Shown here piece by piece: positions 1 through 8,880 of a stretch of DNA of 38,497 nt (the first letter of the stretch is position 1; each line of letters opens with the position of its first letter). The DNA is from an uncultured marine group I thaumarchaeote (GTDB lineage: Archaea; Thermoproteota; Nitrososphaeria; Nitrososphaerales; Nitrosopumilaceae), in the NCBI GenBank assembly GCA_902578515.1, contig CACHDH010000003.1:1-38497 (forward strand), in the 5' to 3' direction. The translations under genes and the position numbers were made by a program. The notes under the pieces are model-generated. The model was not told where the DNA came from and did no database searches. It was given only the letters and a program-made list of their open reading frames with translations.

Positions 1-623
1 AGTTCTGAATAAAGTCTACTCAAAGAGGATTTTTTTCCTATTGCAATTACCAAGAAATCTTCATTCATCTTTCTTCCAGCAGTCATGATGGCTTCTGATA
101 TTTGTGTGGTGGTTGCAAACCTAAGCAAAATGTCCGTTTCAATTTTTTTTGATAACATGGTATTTGCTTTTTTAGCCTGGAAAGAGATTGCAAGTATTTT
201 TTTTGCATGCTGTGCACTAAGAAGAAATTTTGGGTTTATTGCCTGAATTATTAGCTGCTTGTGGCTAATTCTAAGATCATCTAAAAAATCTCTGTGAAGG
301 TCCTTGTGAAATAGAACATCAAATATCTCCACACTTGACTTGCCGATGGAAAACTGTATTCTGCGAGAACCTCCATGTATGATTGGTATGATGCTAATCT
401 CATCATTGTCACTCAACTTTGTGTCATAGCCTTTCAGTGCCGATGAATCAACGCCATTAACAGCTATAAGCAGGTTTTTTGTATCGAATTCTAATGTGTC
501 TTTTGGTTTCATTTCGACAAGGTGGCTAATCAACTCGTTTATTGTATCTGTCTTTTTTTCCAAAACTATTCTGTCAGTAGAAAATGATTTTTTGGCACCG
601 CCAAGTAGTTTCACAGTAATCAA
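1..623 (-). CDS. MoaD/ThiS-like ubiquitin-fold domain fused to KEOPS subunit Cgi121 domain (3' end truncated by window edge)
   Basis: Manual reverse translation from TTG at 623: (M)ITVKLLGGAKKSFSTDRIVLEKKTDTINELISHLVEMKPKDTLEFDTKNLLIAVNGVDSSALKGYDTKLSDNDEISIIPIIHGGSRRIQFSIGKSSVEIFDVLFHKD...NPKFLLSAQHAKKILAISF...ETDILLRFATTTQISEAIMTAGRKMNEDFLVIAIGKKSS. The first half is MoaD-like ending in HGG; the second half has Cgi121 signatures (NP..L.S..HA..A; E.LLR.A.T.QI.EAI...G). No stop before the window edge. Confidence 0.75.
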   Translation of the reverse strand, partial: MITVKLLGGAKKSFSTDRIVLEKKTDTINELISHLVEMKPKDTLEFDTKNLLIAVNGVDSSALKGYDTKLSDNDEISIIPIIHGGSRRIQFSIGKSSVEIFDVLFHKDLHRDFLDDLRISHKQLIIQAINPKFLLSAQHAKKILAISFQAKKANTMLSKKIETDILLRFATTTQISEAIMTAGRKMNEDFLVIAIGKKSSLSRLYSE

Positions 624-649
624 TGCATTAGACCGGAATTAGTTCAAAA

Positions 650-952
650 TTAATCTTGTACTTTGTCAGCAGGAGTCTCCTCGACCACATGCTCACTTGC
701 TGGTTCAGGCTGAGTAGGTGCTGTCTCTTCTGGCACCTCTTCCTCACTTTCTACAGCTTTTGTTTTCATTTCCTCATTTCTAAGCTCGTTTTTGATAAAT
801 TTTGTAATGTACCCAGCCAATTCGTTTCTTAACATTTTAGATCTAATTGTAGATATTTGATTTAGTGCTTCCTTATTCTTATCAAAATCGACTCCAAACA
901 TATCACGTTTGTCTTTTAGAACCTCCATTGAAAGTCGTTTTATCCTATTCAC
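650..952 (-). CDS. rps17e: 30S ribosomal protein S17e with acidic C-terminal extension
   Basis: N-terminus MNRIKRLSMEVL...FGVDFDKNKEALNQISTIRSKMLRNELAGYITKFIKNE matches the S17e pattern (IPSKKLRNKIAGYVT); E/P-rich tail. Confidence 0.85.
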   Translation of the reverse strand: MNRIKRLSMEVLKDKRDMFGVDFDKNKEALNQISTIRSKMLRNELAGYITKFIKNELRNEEMKTKAVESEEEVPEETAPTQPEPASEHVVEETPADKVQD

Positions 953-983
953 TGACTAATTGCATTTGGACTGTATTTTATAC

Positions 984-1739
984 CTATAGAATCAGATAGC
1001 GCTGAGAGTTTTGTTCTATTACGTTACATAACTCATCATAATTCATGTGTAAAACTTTGGACGCACAAAAAACTATGCTTGGAATAAAGTCAATTTGGGC
1101 AGTCTTGTTTTCAAAACACCTAGAGAATCTTACCGGACCGTCTGTTTCTACTAGTATTCTGTCTCTATTTGCTTTTGACAACAACACTTGTTTGTCCTGT
1201 GAATAAACCATAACAGGTCCGAAGGAAACATAGCATTGCAAATCCATTGCCTTTTGCAGTTGTTTCTTACTTCCGTCAAACCAATGTAATAAAACACTAG
1301 GAACTTTGTATGAAGGTAAGATCTCTAATATCTCGTCAAGTGTTTTCCTGGAATGAATTGAGACAGGCTTTACAAATTTTTCCGCAAGTGAAAGCTGAGT
1401 TTTGAAAACTTCTTCCTGTTTTTTGAATTCCTCATCGGAGTTTGTGTATGTTGTATCTAATCCAATCTCGCCTATTCCTGAAATTTTTGCATTGTTTTCA
1501 TCTATCATTTTGAATACAGAATCTGTATCATCTTGCGCTTTTTCTGGGTGAACACCTATGAACGGTAAGACTAGGTCGCTTTGTTCACCAAGCTCGAGAG
1601 TTTTTGTCGAGGAGGAATAATCCATCGAGACGCAGCATGCCTTGATGGAAAGTCTTTTCATTGAATTCATAATAACAGGAATTTCATCTTCATATTCTGC
1701 ATCAGAGAGATGGATATGCGAATCGTAAAGCCAAGTCAT
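984..1739 (-). CDS. TatD family metal-dependent hydrolase
   Basis: YDSHIHLSD N-terminus, GIGEIGLD, VSIHSRK, LLHWFDGS and LVETDGP motifs of the TatD/amidohydrolase family. Confidence 0.85.
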   Translation of the reverse strand: MTWLYDSHIHLSDAEYEDEIPVIMNSMKRLSIKACCVSMDYSSSTKTLELGEQSDLVLPFIGVHPEKAQDDTDSVFKMIDENNAKISGIGEIGLDTTYTNSDEEFKKQEEVFKTQLSLAEKFVKPVSIHSRKTLDEILEILPSYKVPSVLLHWFDGSKKQLQKAMDLQCYVSFGPVMVYSQDKQVLLSKANRDRILVETDGPVRFSRCFENKTAQIDFIPSIVFCASKVLHMNYDELCNVIEQNSQRYLIL

Positions 1740-1841
1740 ACAACAGATAACCTCGTCTGCCTAAAATAGTCTGTTTTGCTCATACTTGTAGTGGAATTTT
1801 TTTACTAATGATCTTTTATCATACATTTAACAAAAAAGAGT

Positions 1842-2063
1842 ATGAAATCATCAGAATTAGGATTATCTGCGATGTATCGCATTTTAAAAAAATCTGGAGC
1901 ACAGCGAGTTAGTGATGAATCTGCTGCCGAGCTTAGAAGAGTCATAGAGGAGATAGCTGAAGCTATTGCAAAAAATGCTGTCGACGATGCAAACCATGCC
2001 GGCAGGAAAACTGTCAAGGCTGAGGATGTTAAACTAGCTTCTAAGCAATTTAGTAAGTTTTAA
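1842..2063 (+). CDS. Archaeal histone (HMf-like)
   Basis: 73 aa histone fold: ELGLSAMYRILKKSGAQRVSDESAAELRRVIEEIAEAIAKNAVDDANHAGRKTVKAEDVKLA. Confidence 0.93.
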   Translation: MKSSELGLSAMYRILKKSGAQRVSDESAAELRRVIEEIAEAIAKNAVDDANHAGRKTVKAEDVKLASKQFSKF

Positions 2064-2103
2064 TCTAAAGAGTTAATTGCCGATTTTGTGTTTTTATTGA
2101 TAC

Positions 2104-2177
2104 GGTGAGGTAGTACAGTCCGGTAGTGCATGGGCCTGCAAAGCCTAGAGTCGGGAGTTCAAATCTCTCCCTCACCT
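2104..2177 (+). tRNA. tRNA-Cys (GCA)
   Basis: Acceptor stem GGTGAGG/CCTCACC; anticodon stem-loop TGGGC-CTGCAAA-GCCTA gives anticodon GCA; T-arm GGGAGTTCAAATCTCTCC; discriminator U as expected for Cys. Confidence 0.93.
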
Positions 2178-2243
2178 CTTTGATCTTGGTTATTTCATAA
2201 TCACCCACCACTTCTTAAGCAGGACAAAAAAGCAAGTACAAAA

Positions 2244-3998
2244 TTGACATCTAAAGAAGCAACTCTCTTAGATTATAGCGAAGAGGGACGTGCTCTTCTA
2301 TCTCAGCAATCAAGCGCACCTCTTGAGGGATTTGCAACACATGCAGTTGATGCAAGCATTACCGAATTCATGAAGGATGCAAAAAATGAAGTTGAGAAAG
2401 GACATCTCTATCTCTTATGGCACTTGTTGTACGTTGAGGAGGTACTGGAGGACGTTGCAGAAAATGCAATAATTGATGGTGCATATGATTGTGGAATCGA
2501 TGCGTATTTGGTAGATACCTCGGAAAAAAGAATTAGATTATTCCAATCAAAGTATGGTGAAGCTCATTCTATCGGAGCGATTGACAAGTTCGTGAAGGAT
2601 GTAGATCGTTTCAAAAAACTAGAACAATCAAAGATTAGACGTGATGAGTTACAGTATCTTTGGAAGCATCTTCATGAGAAAAACGTGAAGACAGAGTTGG
2701 TTTACGTGACTGATAATGATGTAGACGAGTATGAAGATGGCGAAGTGAAAGTTGTAGGAAAGGAGCAAGTCTACCAAACACTATGGGAACGCATTAAGAA
2801 ACCAGCCAAGGGTGAAAAGTCCAGTTTAAGGATTCAAAAATGTCTTGAGCATGATAATGCGCTATGCTGTATTGTCTCTGCATTTGACTATGCAGATTTC
2901 GTAGAAAGGAATGAACATTATGTCTTTGAATCAAATATCAGAAAGCACCTTGGCGGAAAAGGGTCAATTAACAAAGGAATAACAAAAACTCTGGAAGAAG
3001 ACCCTCACAAATTCTTTGAATGGAATAATGGGATTACCATAACTGTAGATAATTATTCAATGAAAGATAACAAGATTAGCCTAGGTGGAGCGCAAATTGT
3101 CAACGGTGCGCAAACATCCAAAAGCATTCTTGATAGAAAGAAGAAGACAAATAATCTGGATGCGGAACTTTTGGTTACCATTATCAAAACCAAGGACGAG
3201 GAACATCAGAGAAATATCACAAAATTCAGAAATTCTCAGAATGCCATTAAAGGTAAAGACTATGTTTCACTAGAGGATTATCATATAGCAATACATTCTA
3301 TGTTACAAAGAGTAGGATATTTCTACGAACATCAACAGGGTTCCTGGCTTAACCTACCATCTTCCATGAAAGCTAAATTCAACGGTGATGAAATTTACAA
3401 CAAATACCTATCAGATAAAAAAGAAAAATGTAGAATTAAAGATGATACTGCGATTGCCTCAATGGTCTCATATTTTGAACAGAGGCCAAATGACGTGTAT
3501 GGTGGTATAGGGAAATATCTTCCCAAGGGTGCAAAATATGAAACTGTATTTGATGATGAACTGGAATGTGACTATCGTTACTTTCTATTCCCACACTTAA
3601 TTCGTGAGTATGCCAAAAATGAATTGGGATACGACAGAAGTAATACACAAAATAGATACAAGAAATATGCACAGAATCTTTTTGTTGCAGTTACTGCAAG
3701 AATTGTTCACAAAAACATTATAGGAAAAAATGATGATTTCAAGAAGGACATTTCTGAGTTAGAAAAGATGATTCAGAATATTGGATTGTTTACAAAAGTC
3801 CTAAAAACTGCAGATAAAATTGTAACAAAGTTTCTTGAAGATTCTAAGGTTGAAGAAAAGATAGATGAGGCTAACACTGCTCACAACTTTTTCTCAAACC
3901 AGGTTTATGGCAAATCCATGTTAGAAGTCATAGACTCAAAAATTAGGCAAGAACAGGAAGAGATAGAATACATCAAAAAAACATTTTCAGGAATTTAA
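2244..3998 (+). CDS. AIPR-family (abortive phage infection) protein
   Basis: 584 aa; central AIPR signature KFFEWNNGITITVDNYSMKDNKISLGGAQIVNGAQTSKSI. Starts with TTG. Confidence 0.85.
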   Translation: MTSKEATLLDYSEEGRALLSQQSSAPLEGFATHAVDASITEFMKDAKNEVEKGHLYLLWHLLYVEEVLEDVAENAIIDGAYDCGIDAYLVDTSEKRIRLFQSKYGEAHSIGAIDKFVKDVDRFKKLEQSKIRRDELQYLWKHLHEKNVKTELVYVTDNDVDEYEDGEVKVVGKEQVYQTLWERIKKPAKGEKSSLRIQKCLEHDNALCCIVSAFDYADFVERNEHYVFESNIRKHLGGKGSINKGITKTLEEDPHKFFEWNNGITITVDNYSMKDNKISLGGAQIVNGAQTSKSILDRKKKTNNLDAELLVTIIKTKDEEHQRNITKFRNSQNAIKGKDYVSLEDYHIAIHSMLQRVGYFYEHQQGSWLNLPSSMKAKFNGDEIYNKYLSDKKEKCRIKDDTAIASMVSYFEQRPNDVYGGIGKYLPKGAKYETVFDDELECDYRYFLFPHLIREYAKNELGYDRSNTQNRYKKYAQNLFVAVTARIVHKNIIGKNDDFKKDISELEKMIQNIGLFTKVLKTADKIVTKFLEDSKVEEKIDEANTAHNFFSNQVYGKSMLEVIDSKIRQEQEEIEYIKKTFSGI

Positions 3999-4130
3999 AA
4001 AGGCAGACATCCGGCCAGAGTAAAATCTTGCAGGAGGTTACAATGGCCAGACATTCTACCGGTAATTTATAAAAAAAGCTTCTATTTAACAAAATATGGT
4101 TTTTATAACAAATCAAAAGTGATTACATGT

Positions 4131-4295
4131 ATGAACTCTGAAAAATGTGCAGTTTGTGATGGAGACATGGAACATGCATACTTGCCTATGAAAGAATGGA
4201 AGATAGATGGACATTTGTGTGGTGACTGCTATTCAAAAAAACTTTCAGAGTTTTATCCTGGCGATCATGTAAGAGTGGATCTTTCAGATAATTAG
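4131..4295 (+). CDS. Small zinc-ribbon protein (54 aa)
   Basis: Manual translation MNSEKCAVCDGDMEHAYLPMKEWKIDGHLCGDCYSKKLSEFYPGDHVRVDLSDN*; CxxC...CxxC pairs. Not in the supplied ORF track (below length cutoff). Confidence 0.65.
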   Translation: MNSEKCAVCDGDMEHAYLPMKEWKIDGHLCGDCYSKKLSEFYPGDHVRVDLSDN

Positions 4296-4885
4296 TTAGT
4301 ATCTTTTTCCGCATACTTGTTAACTGAAAAACAATTCCATGCTAATACATCGTCTTTTACTTCAGCCTCTGTAAGGAACTTGATATTAGTGACAGTTTTC
4401 TTCTTTTTTACCAAGTTTACTTGGAAAGTTTCAAACTTCTCACAGTCACAGTCTTCAAAGAGACAAGCATCGTTATCATCTCCTTCTTCATGATCCTCCT
4501 TTATGTGACCGCAGTTACACTTTGCGTCGTTCTTTACATCTTTCTTGAACTTTTTTACCCAAGTACCTAAACGCAGATATGCACTACCTTCATGTCCCTT
4601 CTTGAACCGATCATAATGTTCAGACTTTGGAAGTACTTTGAAAAGAAATTTGTTGTCTTGAGCCTTACGTGATTCTCCACCAAGTATGAACCAGTAAGTG
4701 TCACCAGTCTCGACAAACCTAATTTTGATCGAGTGGTCGTTCCACCAATGAATTGTTTCCCTCCAAAAAACCTGTGCCTCCTTCAGATCAGAAAATAGTG
4801 GAACAACATTCATACGTATTTCATAATAACGATAAGCTACTCCGATGAAATTATCAAACCATGGAATGGCGGGTTCTGAAGACAA
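4292..4885 (-). CDS. Hypothetical protein with CxCGHxxxDH / CxxxxCxC cluster
   Basis: 197 aa ORF, convergent 4-nt overlap with 4131..4295; CNCGHIKEDHEEGDDNDACLFEDCDCEKFE. Confidence 0.7.
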   Translation of the reverse strand: MSSEPAIPWFDNFIGVAYRYYEIRMNVVPLFSDLKEAQVFWRETIHWWNDHSIKIRFVETGDTYWFILGGESRKAQDNKFLFKVLPKSEHYDRFKKGHEGSAYLRLGTWVKKFKKDVKNDAKCNCGHIKEDHEEGDDNDACLFEDCDCEKFETFQVNLVKKKKTVTNIKFLTEAEVKDDVLAWNCFSVNKYAEKDTN

Positions 4886-4970
4886 TACCTACGAAATCAA
4901 ATTAATATTATATGTATTTGATCACTTTTACAGTTATACTCTTATATCAGAGTGAAACTCAAATTCATTA

Positions 4971-5252
4971 ATGGTCGTATATAGAACCAGCATGCAAATT
5001 GTAGCCGATCTCTTGGTAGCTACAGATCAATGCGGTCAAGAAGGAATCAAAACCACTTCTTTGCTAACAAAGGCTAATCTTTCACATTCTAGATTAGAGA
5101 AATTTGTAGGCAACTTGACTGGTGCAGGTCTTGTCAACAAAATAGAATACGACGGAAAAAATGTTTTTGTAATTACTCCAAAAGGAAAACAATATCTCGA
5201 CCAATACAGAAAATTTGCTGATGTTGCAGAATCTTTTGGTCTAGAAATGTAA
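4971..5252 (+). CDS. Winged-helix transcriptional regulator-like protein
   Basis: 93 aa; IVADLLVATDQCGQEGIKTTSLLTKANLSHSRLEKFVGNLTGAGLVNKIEYDGKNVFVITPKGKQYLDQYRKF resembles archaeal single-domain wHTH (HTH_45-like). Confidence 0.8.
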   Translation: MVVYRTSMQIVADLLVATDQCGQEGIKTTSLLTKANLSHSRLEKFVGNLTGAGLVNKIEYDGKNVFVITPKGKQYLDQYRKFADVAESFGLEM

Positions 5253-5255
5253 AAA

Positions 5256-5474
5256 TTATTTCTTAAATTTTCTTCTTCTTTCTCTGTTTGCTTTTTGTCT
5301 TGCTTTCTTTCCCTTATATCCACTGTAAACTATAACTACAATTATTCCACCAATAGAGGCATAAAACAACGGAATGAATGGTTGTTCTCGAAGTTCCCCA
5401 GTAGTTGGTGAGATAAACGCTATTGGTATTCCAATCATGAGGAAACCCAATACTACCATCAGAGTCTTGTCCAC
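5256..5474 (-). CDS. Small two-TM membrane protein
   Basis: 72 aa, two hydrophobic segments followed by a basic tail (GYKGKKARQKANRERRRKFKK). Confidence 0.65.
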   Translation of the reverse strand: MDKTLMVVLGFLMIGIPIAFISPTTGELREQPFIPLFYASIGGIIVVIVYSGYKGKKARQKANRERRRKFKK

Positions 5475-5525
5475 GAAAGTCTGTTGTTATAAAGCCATAT
5501 ATCTTTTTGATGTTAATTTCATACA

Positions 5526-5705
5526 ATGTCAAAAATTATGGAAATCATCGGTCTGATTCTAATTGGTGGAACTATTTACTCGTTCATCGGAATGACAGAG
5601 TCAGAACTTAGATGGCCTGTTTTTTGGTCATGTGCAGGTGGTGCGATGGCAATCATTGTGTACAGAAACTACATAAGAAAAAGAAAAAAGAATCAGATGA
5701 AATAA
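5526..5705 (+). CDS. Small two-TM membrane protein, apparent paralog of 5256..5474
   Basis: Manual translation MSKIMEIIGLILIGGTIYSFIGMTESELRWPVFWSCAGGAMAIIVYRNYIRKRKKNQMK*; same topology and aligned residues (ELR, GG..IIVY..Y..K). Not in ORF track. Confidence 0.6.
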   Translation: MSKIMEIIGLILIGGTIYSFIGMTESELRWPVFWSCAGGAMAIIVYRNYIRKRKKNQMK

Positions 5706-5766
5706 GTAACTAAACTACAAACCGGCAGATCTATAAAGGAGCATTTTACGGTTACTTGAGGGGAGT

Positions 5767-5859
5767 ATGACGGAACAAGCTGACGAATGGTGGAAAGGTT
5801 TAGGAGAAGAACTAGAAACTGACATAGAAGCCCTAACTGACAAAGCTGAAAACTCTTAA
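5767..5859 (+). CDS. Possible 30-aa acidic microprotein
   Basis: ATG..TAA: MTEQADEWWKGLGEELETDIEALTDKAENS*; amphipathic acidic composition only. Confidence 0.35.
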   Translation: MTEQADEWWKGLGEELETDIEALTDKAENS

Positions 5860-5900
5860 AATTATTTTAAAAAGTTGTAACTGAAAAGAAATTTTATCAA

Positions 5901-5974
5901 AGCCTCGAGCGAGATTCGATCTCGCGACCTAACGCTTACGAGGCGTTCGCTCTACCAGGCTGAGCTATCGAGGC
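5901..5974 (-). tRNA. tRNA-Thr (CGT)
   Basis: Reverse complement GCCTCGATAGCTCAGCCTGGTAGAGCGAACGCCTCGTAAGCGTTAGGTCGCGAGATCGAATCTCGCTCGAGGC; anticodon loop CTCGTAA gives anticodon CGT. Confidence 0.92.
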
Positions 5975-6017
5975 ACTAACCATTTCCTCTCAGAGTTTAA
6001 TAAAAAGCGTATCTAAG

Positions 6018-7325
6018 TTGGAAACATTGAAAGTAACAATTTCAGGAATTAGGGGCATTGTTGGAAAAGACCTAACACTACGTGACGTATTGAAATTTTC
6101 AAAAAACTTTTCCACATTGATAGATTCAAAGAAATGTGTCATTGCAACAGATACCAGACCAACAGGACAGATGATAGCAGAGACCGTTAAAGCGCAACTA
6201 ATGGAATCTGGAATAGATGTTTATGATTTGGGTATAGCACCAACACCCGTAGCATTTCGCGAGTCACGAAAATATGGCGCAGGGATAATTGTCACCTCCT
6301 CTCACAACCCTATAGAATGGAATGGCATGAAGATGATCATAGATGGGAGAGGAATAACCGAGGAACAGCTTGCTACGGTAATGAAAGAGCAAAACCCACC
6401 AAAATCAGAAATTGGCAAGGAACACAAGATAGAGTCTTCCTATATTGACGATGCATCCAAAATCATAGGTGCAATCCCTGACCCACCAGCAGTTACGGTT
6501 GACATTGGTGGCGGTGCTGCAAGAGGATTCTCGTCACAGTTGCTAGAAAAAGTGGGATGCAACGTTGTCACAATTAACGATGAACGTGAAAAAAGTTCTC
6601 GAGGACCAGACCCAACCACAGATGCACTAAACGACCTTGTTGCAAATACGAAGGATAGGGACATTGGATTTGCATTTGACTTGGATGGCGACAGACTTGT
6701 TATTGTGATTAATGGGGAGAAAAAGAACCCAGATGTTACCTTGGGAATTGGCGTAGTAAAGGCGCTTGAGATTGGGTGCAAGAATTTTGTGCTAAGCCAG
6801 GACACAAGCATATCTGTAGAGAAGTACATAAAACAAAATGGTGGAACCATCTACCGCTCTAAGGTTGGAGAGGCAAATGTTGCATCAAAGATGATTGAAA
6901 CAGAATCACAAGTTGGTGGTGAGGGAAGTAGCGGTGGATTCATACTTTCTGACTTTAACTATTGCAGAGATGGAATTTTAACTAGCGGCTTGATTGCGTC
7001 GATAATCAAGAAAGAGAAATTTACAGACGTACTAAACTTTATGGAAAAATACCACATAATACGAGACAAGGTAGGGTATGACTCGGAACAGCATGACAAC
7101 ATACTGAAAATATTACATGACAAGATGAAAGAAAAATTCGGTAATGTTGACACACTTGATGGTCTTAAGGTAATGATTGACGAGGATAGTTGGGTTTTGG
7201 TTAGAAGATCAAACACTGAGAATATAATTCGTATCTCTACGGAATCTGACAGTTTGGAAAAAGTTAGAAAGATCGATCAAGAGATAAAGGATCTTATCAA
7301 AGAAAGCCATGAGCAAATTAAGTGA
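6018..7325 (+). CDS. glmM: Phosphoglucosamine mutase / phosphomannomutase family
   Basis: GIRGIVGKDLT, GIIVTSSHNPIEWNGMK (TSSHNP phosphoserine motif), FAFDLDGDRLVI (DGDR), GGEGSSGG, RRSNTENIIRI. Confidence 0.88.
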   Translation: METLKVTISGIRGIVGKDLTLRDVLKFSKNFSTLIDSKKCVIATDTRPTGQMIAETVKAQLMESGIDVYDLGIAPTPVAFRESRKYGAGIIVTSSHNPIEWNGMKMIIDGRGITEEQLATVMKEQNPPKSEIGKEHKIESSYIDDASKIIGAIPDPPAVTVDIGGGAARGFSSQLLEKVGCNVVTINDEREKSSRGPDPTTDALNDLVANTKDRDIGFAFDLDGDRLVIVINGEKKNPDVTLGIGVVKALEIGCKNFVLSQDTSISVEKYIKQNGGTIYRSKVGEANVASKMIETESQVGGEGSSGGFILSDFNYCRDGILTSGLIASIIKKEKFTDVLNFMEKYHIIRDKVGYDSEQHDNILKILHDKMKEKFGNVDTLDGLKVMIDEDSWVLVRRSNTENIIRISTESDSLEKVRKIDQEIKDLIKESHEQIK

Positions 7326-8259
7326 AAAAAAAATCATTGAACTTTTTCAGAGTAAACTAGGCAATGCAAGTTTTGTTCCGGAGGATGTTGAATCGTTTAA
7401 AATTGGAAGGCAGCAGCTTGTTGTCAAAGTAGACACATTTGTTGAAAGCACCGATCTACCACCACAAATGAAATTGGAGGATGCTGCACGAAAAAGCATT
7501 GTATCTTGTGTAAGTGACTTTGCTGCCAAGGGGGTAAAACCAATTTTTGGAATCGTATCCCTAACAATCCCAAGAAAACTTTCGAGATCCAATATAGAAA
7601 ATTTGGCTAAAGGATTTCAGGGCGCTGCAAGAGAATTTGGGCTGAAGATACTTGGCGGGGACACTAACGAGGGAAAGGAACTTGTGATAACCTTCTCGTT
7701 GTTTGGCACTGGGAAAAAAATTGTGAGCAGGAGCGGTGCAAAAACCGATCATGTGATAATTACATCTGGTTCATTTGGATATACTGGTGCTGGATTATCC
7801 ATACTGATCAAAAATAAAAAATCTTCAAAAAAATTTCGTGCAAAGGCAAAGAATGCTGTGTTTAAACCAAAATGCCGACTTTTGTTTGGATTGAAAAACC
7901 AAAAACACTTCTCCTCAAGCATGGATTCCAGTGACGGACTTTCAACAACGCTCAACGAGATGTCAAAACAAAGTAAGAAAAAATTTGTAATTACCAGTAT
8001 GCCTTCAGATAATGACATCCTTGAATTTGCAACACTAAACAAGCTGAATCCAAATGATCTAATCCTTAATGGTGGTGAGGAATATGAGATTGTTGCGACT
8101 GCAAGCAAATCCAATCTGCCAAAGATCAAAAGTCACGCAAAAAAACACAGAATCAAACTATATGAGATTGGTTACGTCACAAAAGGAAGAGGAGTGTTTC
8201 ACAAAAGAAACGGAAAACTAGATAGGATCAGGGACAAAGGATGGGAACATCTGCAATGA
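7309..8259 (+). CDS. thiL: Thiamine-monophosphate kinase
   Basis: LVVKVDTFVESTDLP, GGDTNEG, MDSSDGLSTTLNEM, LNGGEEYEIV motifs; 17-nt overlap with upstream gene. Confidence 0.88.
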   Translation: MSKLSEKKIIELFQSKLGNASFVPEDVESFKIGRQQLVVKVDTFVESTDLPPQMKLEDAARKSIVSCVSDFAAKGVKPIFGIVSLTIPRKLSRSNIENLAKGFQGAAREFGLKILGGDTNEGKELVITFSLFGTGKKIVSRSGAKTDHVIITSGSFGYTGAGLSILIKNKKSSKKFRAKAKNAVFKPKCRLLFGLKNQKHFSSSMDSSDGLSTTLNEMSKQSKKKFVITSMPSDNDILEFATLNKLNPNDLILNGGEEYEIVATASKSNLPKIKSHAKKHRIKLYEIGYVTKGRGVFHKRNGKLDRIRDKGWEHLQ

Positions 8260-8316
8260 ACTAGCTATAATAAGATGTGAATATGTTTTTTAAACCCCTC
8301 ACAACTGTGGTATACA

Positions 8317-8880
8317 TTGTCTGAAACAGAAGCAGTTAGCGAAGAGGAAGTAAAGGAGGTAGTCTCCGAAGAATCATCTGAAGCTCCAACTGAAGCTGTT
8401 AAAGAATCCACTGAAGCTGCTGAAGAATCCGCTAAATCTAGCGAGACAGCAGCTGAAGCTAGTAAAGAGGCCTCAACACAAACCAAGAAACCAGCGCAAG
8501 AAAAATGGGGAATTGCACACATCTACAGCAGCTACAACAATACAATCATCCACATAACTGATACCACCGGTGCAGAAACTGCAGCAATTAGTTCTGGTGG
8601 TCACCATGTAACTGCTGCGAGGTACGAGTCATCACCATTTGCGGCAATGAAAGCAGCTAACGCTGTGGTGGAAGCTGCCAAAACAAAAGGCTTTACTGCA
8701 ATACACATCAAGGTGCGAGCAGTAGGCGGTGTGGGCTCTAGAGTCCCAGGACCTGGTGCACAAGCTGCAATCAGAGCACTAGCAAGAGGAGGATTCAAGA
8801 TTGGACGTATTGACGATGTTACTCCAATACCACATGATACTACCAGAAAGAAGGGTGGTAAGCGTGGAAGAAGGGTCTAG
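8317..8880 (+). CDS. rps11: 30S ribosomal protein S11 with acidic N-terminal extension
   Basis: [49 protein letters not shown]...[55 protein letters not shown]. Confidence 0.93.
   Translation: MSETEAVSEEEVKEVVSEESSEAPTEAVKESTEAAEESAKSSETAAEASKEASTQTKKPAQEKWGIAHIYSSYNNTIIHITDTTGAETAAISSGGHHVTAARYESSPFAAMKAANAVVEAAKTKGFTAIHIKVRAVGGVGSRVPGPGAQAAIRALARGGFKIGRIDDVTPIPHDTTRKKGGKRGRRV

Noticed and set aside
1805-2017. Minus-strand 70-aa ORF opposite the histone gene
   Set aside because: Shadow ORF of a confidently identified histone; composition is an antisense artefact.
2104-4295. tRNA-Cys plus AIPR as a complete integrated element with att sites
   Set aside because: No integrase and no second copy of the tRNA 3' end found by eye; only the proximity is supported.
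6440-6850. 136-aa minus-strand ORF inside the phosphomutase gene
   Set aside because: Antisense artefact within a gene with clear catalytic motifs.
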